Below, piece after piece: positions 41,512 through 45,903 of a DNA stretch of 45,903 nt; position 1 is the first letter of the stretch; the number at the start of each line of letters is the position of its first letter. The translations under genes were made by a program, and so were the position numbers. The stretch spans positions 1 through 45,903 of the forward strand of contig NZ_QJRL01000035.1 of the NCBI RefSeq assembly GCF_003205205.1, read 5' to 3'. Under the pieces are notes generated by a model that was not told where the DNA came from, did not search any database, and saw nothing but the letters and a program-made list of their open reading frames with translations. The DNA is from Pseudomonas sp. LB-090624. GTDB lineage: Bacteria > Pseudomonadota > Gammaproteobacteria > Pseudomonadales > Pseudomonadaceae.

Positions 41512-42504
41512 CTAGGTACCTTCGACCAGCCACTGCGGAATCCGGCGCTCCAGGTAATACCCCGGATTGCGCAGGCTGCCGTCCACAAAGCCCACATGCC
41601 CGCCACGGCTATGCAGTTCGAAGCGGGTTTGCGATGCCAGTTCACGGGCTGTGGGCAAGCTGTGGCAGGACACGAACGGGTCATCGCTGGAATGGATGAT
41701 CAGCGTCGGCGTGCGGTTCTGGCCCAGGAAGAAATGGCTCGATGAGCGACGATAGTAGTCGTGCACGTCGCGAAACCCGTTCAGGGGGGCGGTAACCCTG
41801 CCGTCGAAGTCCCAGAATGTGCGCAACTTGGTCAGTGGCCCCAAGCGCTGCAGCGTCGCCAGCCGGTCATGTTGGCCGTTGGCGTGAAAGTGCTGCTGCT
41901 TGAGCTGTACATACGCCAGCATTTCGCGCATGAAGTGCGCTTGGTAAACCTTGGAGAAACCTTGGCCAATGCGGTCGGCACAGTGGTCCAGGCGAAACGG
42001 CACCGATACTGCGACCGCCGCCTCCAGCTGGCTGGCGACCCCGCTCTCGCCCAGGTATTTCAACAGAACGTTGCCCCCCAGCGAGTAACCCACCGCATAC
42101 AGCGGCGCCAGTGGGCGCTGGGCGCGCAGGTGGCTGACAATTTCGGCCAGGTCCTCGCTGGCGCCGGAATGGTAGCTGCGGGGCAGGAGATTGGGCTCGC
42201 CCGAGCAGCCGCGCCAGTTCGCTGCCACACTGGCCCAGCCGCGTGCGTGCAAACTTTGCTGCAGGCCTTTGACGTACGGCGAATGGGACGAACCGGTCAG
42301 CCCGTGCAGCACCAGCACCAATGGCACATGCGGCTGGTGCGGGCCGTGCCAGTCCAGGTCGATGAAGTCACCGTCGGCCAGCCACAAGCGTTCGCGGCTA
42401 CGTGGCAGGTCCGGCAGCTTGCGCCACAATGGCCCCCACAGCGTTTGCAGATGGGGGTTGGACAGGCCGAAGGCTGGGTGGAACGTGGCGCTGGTAGTGG
42501 GCAT
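41512..42504 (-). CDS. yheT: Alpha/beta hydrolase, YheT family
   Basis: A 330-residue hydrolase of the YheT/EMB8-like family. It has the oxyanion region LVLHGLTGSSHSPYVKGL, the nucleophile elbow GYSLGGNVLLKYLGE with the serine, and a C-terminal histidine region SRGGHVGFVDG. Family members act as esterases, but physiological substrates are not known. It converges on sseA with only 12 bp between stops. Confidence 0.9.
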   Translation of the reverse strand: MPTTSATFHPAFGLSNPHLQTLWGPLWRKLPDLPRSRERLWLADGDFIDLDWHGPHQPHVPLVLVLHGLTGSSHSPYVKGLQQSLHARGWASVAANWRGCSGEPNLLPRSYHSGASEDLAEIVSHLRAQRPLAPLYAVGYSLGGNVLLKYLGESGVASQLEAAVAVSVPFRLDHCADRIGQGFSKVYQAHFMREMLAYVQLKQQHFHANGQHDRLATLQRLGPLTKLRTFWDFDGRVTAPLNGFRDVHDYYRRSSSHFFLGQNRTPTLIIHSSDDPFVSCHSLPTARELASQTRFELHSRGGHVGFVDGSLRNPGYYLERRIPQWLVEGT

Positions 42505-42564
42505 GCTGGGCGACTCATGTTGTGCCTGCCTAGAGTGCCATGAAACAGCGCCACAGTACCTGCG

Positions 42565-43938
42565 CTATTGGTAGACGGCCGGCAACGCTTGCTGCTCGGC
42601 TTGAGGGCCGACACTGACCAGCACCTTCTGGTCCAGGTCGAGCCGGCGCTGCATGACAGCGCGAAGGTCCGCTGGGGTCAGCCTGCCGATGCGCTCGATG
42701 TAGGTGTTCAAATGGTCCGCGGGCTGGTTTTGATGGGTGATCTGCGCGAGCAACGCTGCCAGGCTCTTGTTTTGCGCTATCCCGCGTAGCTGTTGCCCGG
42801 CCAGACGATTGCGCGCCAGGTCCAGCTCGGCCTGGGTCGGGCCTTGGTCGATGAAGTCGCGCAGCAGCTCCTCTACCAAAGCCTGCGAGCCTTGCACGTA
42901 CGCAGGGGCGATTTCCCACGAGATGGTCAACAGGCCACCGGCACTCATGGGCGACACTCGACTGTAGATACCGTAGGTCAGCCCACGGCGTTGGCGCATT
43001 TCCACCATCAGGCGGGACTCGAGGTCTGCCCCCAATACCTCGCTAGCCAACACCAGCGCTGGATACTCCGGGTCATTGGCGGGTACGTTCATGGGTACTG
43101 CCAACACCAATGCACTGCTGGCACCCTCCTGCTCGATGTTCACAGTTGCACTGGCTGCTGCCGGCACGGCAGGCAGCTCAACGGCGGACCAGCCCTGGGG
43201 CAGGGCCTGGCTTATTTGCTGGGCAATGTCTTGTGCATCAGCAAGCGAGAGGTCCCCGACCAACACCATTTCCAGGTTACTGGCGGAATAAGCACGCTGG
43301 TGGAATGCCCGCAAGTCCTCAGGGGTGACAGTTGCCATACCCTCGGCTGTGCTGCCCCACGGGTTGCCGTAGGGGTGCCCCTTGAACAAATGGCGGAAAA
43401 CTTCGCTCCGGGCCCTGATGTCGGGGCGCCGTTCTCGTGATGCATTGGACTGCAACAGCTGGCGCTTCACCGTCTCCAATGCAAGGGCTGGAAAGGCAGG
43501 GCGTGCGGCAAGATCGATGAAAAGCGCCAAGGCAGGATCAAGCAGGGCTTTGCTGCTCAGGCTGCGCAGGCTCAATGTCGCGTGCTCCAGGCGGACCTGT
43601 TTGTCCATGATCGCGCCCAGCCGCTCCATGCGCTCGGCTTGCTGGGCGGCGGTGTAAAGCTGGCTGCCCTCGTCGAGCATATACAGCGTCAGGGCTGCCA
43701 GGCCGGATTGCAGGGTGTCTTGGCTTGTGCCGGCCTTGAACCGCAATACCACATCGACGATAGGTAACCCACGTGCTTCGACGAACTTCACACCTGCGCC
43801 TGTTGCTGTTGTCCAGGCTTGCACATGTGTCTGATGGGGGGTGAGCTGGTTCAGGTCCAGCCCCTGGGCAGAGATCAGGCCGCCAAAAATATCATCGCCA
43901 TCGGCCGTCTGCTGGGGCTGCGCAATAGTGTCACTCAT
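42565..43938 (-). CDS. M16 peptidase-like protein, non-catalytic partner subunit
   Basis: A 457-residue M16 (pitrilysin-type) protein without the zinc-binding HxxEH: the equivalent region (ALTLYMLDEGSQ) has no histidine. The C-terminal half keeps the arginine/tyrosine substrate pair in MVEMRQRRGLTYGIYS. This division of labour is seen in heterodimeric bacterial M16B proteases and mitochondrial processing peptidase. The start MSDTIAQPQQ at 43938 overlaps the stop of the upstream M16 gene by 8 bp (ATGAGTGA), so the two are probably coupled. No signal peptide is obvious with this start. A longer frame begins at 44013 but overlaps the neighbour further. Confidence 0.9.
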   Translation of the reverse strand: MSDTIAQPQQTADGDDIFGGLISAQGLDLNQLTPHQTHVQAWTTATGAGVKFVEARGLPIVDVVLRFKAGTSQDTLQSGLAALTLYMLDEGSQLYTAAQQAERMERLGAIMDKQVRLEHATLSLRSLSSKALLDPALALFIDLAARPAFPALALETVKRQLLQSNASRERRPDIRARSEVFRHLFKGHPYGNPWGSTAEGMATVTPEDLRAFHQRAYSASNLEMVLVGDLSLADAQDIAQQISQALPQGWSAVELPAVPAAASATVNIEQEGASSALVLAVPMNVPANDPEYPALVLASEVLGADLESRLMVEMRQRRGLTYGIYSRVSPMSAGGLLTISWEIAPAYVQGSQALVEELLRDFIDQGPTQAELDLARNRLAGQQLRGIAQNKSLAALLAQITHQNQPADHLNTYIERIGRLTPADLRAVMQRRLDLDQKVLVSVGPQAEQQALPAVYQ

Positions 43939-45232
43939 CAGCGCTCTCCTTGGTGTGCATGAAAGTAATAGCGGCTCGGTCTTCGGTGAGGAAGTCCAGG
44001 GCAGCCTGGCCAACGTGTTCGGCTGTCACGGCGTTGATGGCCTGCCGTTCATCGTCCAGCGTCACGGGGTCCAGGCCGCAGCTGGCCTGCTTGCCGATGG
44101 TTTCTGCCTGTTTGCCGATATCGTCCATTTCGAACATTCGCCTGGCCAGCAGCCGCGCTTTGGCGCGTTGAAGGCCTTCCTTGGAGGGGGCTGAGTGGCG
44201 GAACGCATTGATTTCCAGCATCAGCCTTTCGGCTGCTGCTTCTGGCGTAACCTGTGGGCTGCAGAAGGCGTAGAGGGTCAGCAGGCTGTCGCCCCGTTGC
44301 CAGGGCTCATAATCTGACCGGATCCCCCGCAGTAGCGGTTCCTCCAACACCAACCTGCGTTGCAAGGTGCTGGCTTGACCGTCGGCCAGGATGTCGGGTA
44401 GCAGCCTCAGTGCATAAGCTTGCTCATCAGACTCGGCGGTACATTGGCTGGGGAGGTTGAAACTGAGGATCACGCCCGTGTAGAGGCCTTGCAAGCGCAG
44501 GGTCTGGTAGCGCCGTACAAGACCGGGCGGGGCTTTGTGGGTTTGTCGCAGCGGCAGGCGATTGGCGGGGATCGCTGAAAAGTGCCGGGTTACCAGAGTT
44601 TGCAGCTGTGGCAAGGCAATGTCGCCGGCTACCGCAAGCGTGGCGTTGTTAGGGTGATACCAGCTTTGGTACCAGGTACGTGCTGCAGCCAGCGTCATGT
44701 GGCCAAGGTCCGCTTTGTGACCGATCACTGGCGTGCCGTAGCCGCTGTTGCCATAGGCCAGTAGCTGGTGATGCTCCAGGGCCAGCGCGAGAGGGGTGTT
44801 ATCGATATTTTCACGTCGCTCGGCCATGACCACCGCCAGTTCGCGAGCGAAGGGTGCGCTGTCGAGGGTAGCGCTTGCCATCACGTCGGCCATGGCTTCC
44901 AACGCAATTTCCAGGCGATTGCTGGGCAAAGTAAGCGGGAAGATTGTGGCTTCTTGGGCAGTGAATGCATTCGGATTGCCACCCAGGCGGGCCATTAGCG
45001 CGGAGTACTGGCCGCCGGCCAACTTGCTGCTGCCTTCGAACAGCAGATGCTCCAGTGCGTGAGAAAGGCCGGTGTGGCCTTCAGGCTCATTGCTGGAGCC
45101 GACGTGATACCACAGTTGCGCACTGACCAGCGGCGCGCGCCTGTCTTCACGAAGGTACACACGCAAGCCATTGGCCAGTGTAAAAGCGCTTACTGCGCTG
45201 GTGGGCGCAGGCGGGGAAGGGTTTCGGGGCAT
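43931..45232 (-). CDS. M16 zinc metallopeptidase, catalytic subunit
   Basis: A 433-residue M16 peptidase. The inverted zinc motif is HALEH at about residues 58-62 (GLSHALEHLLFEG), and the third ligand glutamate is in ERRENID about 75 residues on. It pairs with the following non-catalytic M16 gene. The cleaved substrate is unknown. The N-terminus MPRNPSPPAPTSAVSAF does not look like a classical signal peptide, so location is uncertain. Confidence 0.92.
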   Translation of the reverse strand: MPRNPSPPAPTSAVSAFTLANGLRVYLREDRRAPLVSAQLWYHVGSSNEPEGHTGLSHALEHLLFEGSSKLAGGQYSALMARLGGNPNAFTAQEATIFPLTLPSNRLEIALEAMADVMASATLDSAPFARELAVVMAERRENIDNTPLALALEHHQLLAYGNSGYGTPVIGHKADLGHMTLAAARTWYQSWYHPNNATLAVAGDIALPQLQTLVTRHFSAIPANRLPLRQTHKAPPGLVRRYQTLRLQGLYTGVILSFNLPSQCTAESDEQAYALRLLPDILADGQASTLQRRLVLEEPLLRGIRSDYEPWQRGDSLLTLYAFCSPQVTPEAAAERLMLEINAFRHSAPSKEGLQRAKARLLARRMFEMDDIGKQAETIGKQASCGLDPVTLDDERQAINAVTAEHVGQAALDFLTEDRAAITFMHTKESADE

Positions 45233-45326
45233 GGTTGACGCGCTCCTGCAAGAATCGAAGGAGAAGCTTCAGCCATGCCCCAGGCCGGTTGGCGGTAACT
45301 AAATACACCAGCCCCGGGTTACGTGG

Positions 45327-45903
45327 TCAGGCCCGCTGCCAAAGTGCGTAGTGCACCTGGCCAGTCTTTTTTTCACGGTGCAGGCGCCAGTTGCCTGGCA
45401 GCTGCAAGCTCGACGGCGCTGCCTCGCTTTCGGTGTAGACCCACGCCTGTTCACTCAGCCACTGGTGTTGCTCTAGCAGGTTGCACGTGTTGGCCAGCAG
45501 ATCCTGGTTGAACGGAGGGTCGAGGAACACCACGTCGAACTGCTGCTTGGCCGGGCCTTGCAGGTAGCGCAAGGCATCGGTCTGCAAGATCTGCCCGCGC
45601 GGGCAGCGCAGGATCTCGAGGTTGTTCTTGAGGTTGGCGATGGCCGCCGGGTTGCTGTCCAGCGCCACCGCATCTTCCGCCCCGCGGGACAGGGCTTCGA
45701 GCACCAGGGCACCGCTGCCGGTGAAGGCGTCCAGCACCCGGGCGCCCTCGATGTAGGGGGCCAGCCAGTTGAAGACGGTTTCGCGCACGCGGTCGGGCGT
45801 TGGCCGCAGGCCTTCGCCTTCAGGCACCGCCAGGCGGCGGCTGCGCCACTCGCCAGCGATGATGCGCAGGTGGCCCTGGCCCTTGCTTTGGCCTGTTTGC
45901 GGG
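45327..45903 (-). CDS. rsmD: 16S rRNA m2G966 methyltransferase RsmD (5' end beyond window)
   Basis: Methylates G966 of 16S rRNA. The visible C-terminal 191 codons include GHLRIIAGEWRSRRLAVPEGEGLRPTPDRVRETVFNWL (in part), the SAM motif VLDAFTGSGALVLEALSRGA, and the catalytic VFLDPPF (NPPY-type) motif. The frame runs to the window edge without a start, so a few N-terminal codons are missing. The GTG at 45825-45827 that opens a shorter frame lies inside the conserved domain and is not the real start. Confidence 0.93.
   Translation of the reverse strand, partial: PQTGQSKGQGHLRIIAGEWRSRRLAVPEGEGLRPTPDRVRETVFNWLAPYIEGARVLDAFTGSGALVLEALSRGAEDAVALDSNPAAIANLKNNLEILRCPRGQILQTDALRYLQGPAKQQFDVVFLDPPFNQDLLANTCNLLEQHQWLSEQAWVYTESEAAPSSLQLPGNWRLHREKKTGQVHYALWQRA

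Noticed and set aside
1..45903. tRNA, rRNA genes or CRISPR arrays
   Set aside because: No cloverleaf-like sequence, rRNA segment or regularly spaced repeat was recognised; the repeats present are REP palindromes and hairpins.

Overview
The window is a chromosomal segment of a fluorescent Pseudomonas, almost certainly of the P. putida group. The gene content and order (serA, rpiA, ilvA, rppH-ptsP, lgt-thyA, cadR-cadA, folA, tcyP, pchP, ilvD, rlmI, mutM, coaD, calB, rsmD) fit that group. CadR and CadA are of the P. putida type, and many gene borders carry the REP palindrome typical of P. putida (TTCGCGGGTAAACCCGC and variants). Coding density is high and nearly every gene is full length. These assignments rest on reading the proteins and on family knowledge; no database search was possible.

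Layout. 1-127: right end of an IS3-family insertion sequence, 11 bp from the stop of serA. 139-5661: serA, divergent from a D-2-hydroxyglutarate dehydrogenase/acylpyruvase pair, then two tandem YjiK (SdiA-regulated) membrane-anchored proteins. 5766-12200: rpiA, ilvA, a DUF2269 membrane protein, a HAD-IB phosphatase and the rppH-ptsP operon. 12260-15762: a TANGO2/NRDE protein, a TauE/SafE permease, lgt and thyA. 15819-18565: the cadR/cadA metal-efflux pair with its MerR-type operator. 18575-23419: a LysR regulator and a putative 2-aminoethylphosphonate ABC importer. 23541-26289: an uncharacterised, translationally coupled GTPase (DUF3482) / membrane protein (DUF2868) pair. 26344-29683: folA, the cystine symporter tcyP and the periplasmic phosphorylcholine phosphatase pchP. 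29684-31126: an accessory patch with a decayed darT toxin remnant and an intact darG antitoxin. 31197-38210: ilvD, a short MgtE-like Mg channel with a long leader, rlmI, an HDOD protein, mutM, a YfhL ferredoxin and coaD. 38362-45903: calB and its divergent TetR regulator, an SseA-type sulfurtransferase, a YheT hydrolase, an M16 peptidase pair and the start-truncated rsmD.

Functional links. SerA and the D-2-hydroxyglutarate dehydrogenase form a known metabolic couple: SerA reduces 2-oxoglutarate to D-2-hydroxyglutarate and the FAD enzyme recycles it. RppH and PtsP are co-transcribed, as is usual in gamma-proteobacteria. CadR senses Cd/Zn/Pb and controls itself and CadA. Two gene pairs, DUF2868/DUF3482 and the two M16 proteins, overlap by 8 bp, which suggests coupled translation and probably physical partnership.

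The most unusual parts are the orphan DarG next to a broken DarT (a defence/toxin-antitoxin locus caught in decay), the MgtE protein lacking its regulatory domains but preceded by a ~165-nt leader with hairpins and short reading frames, the uncharacterised GTPase/membrane pair, and an intrinsic terminator 14 nt before the thyA start codon.
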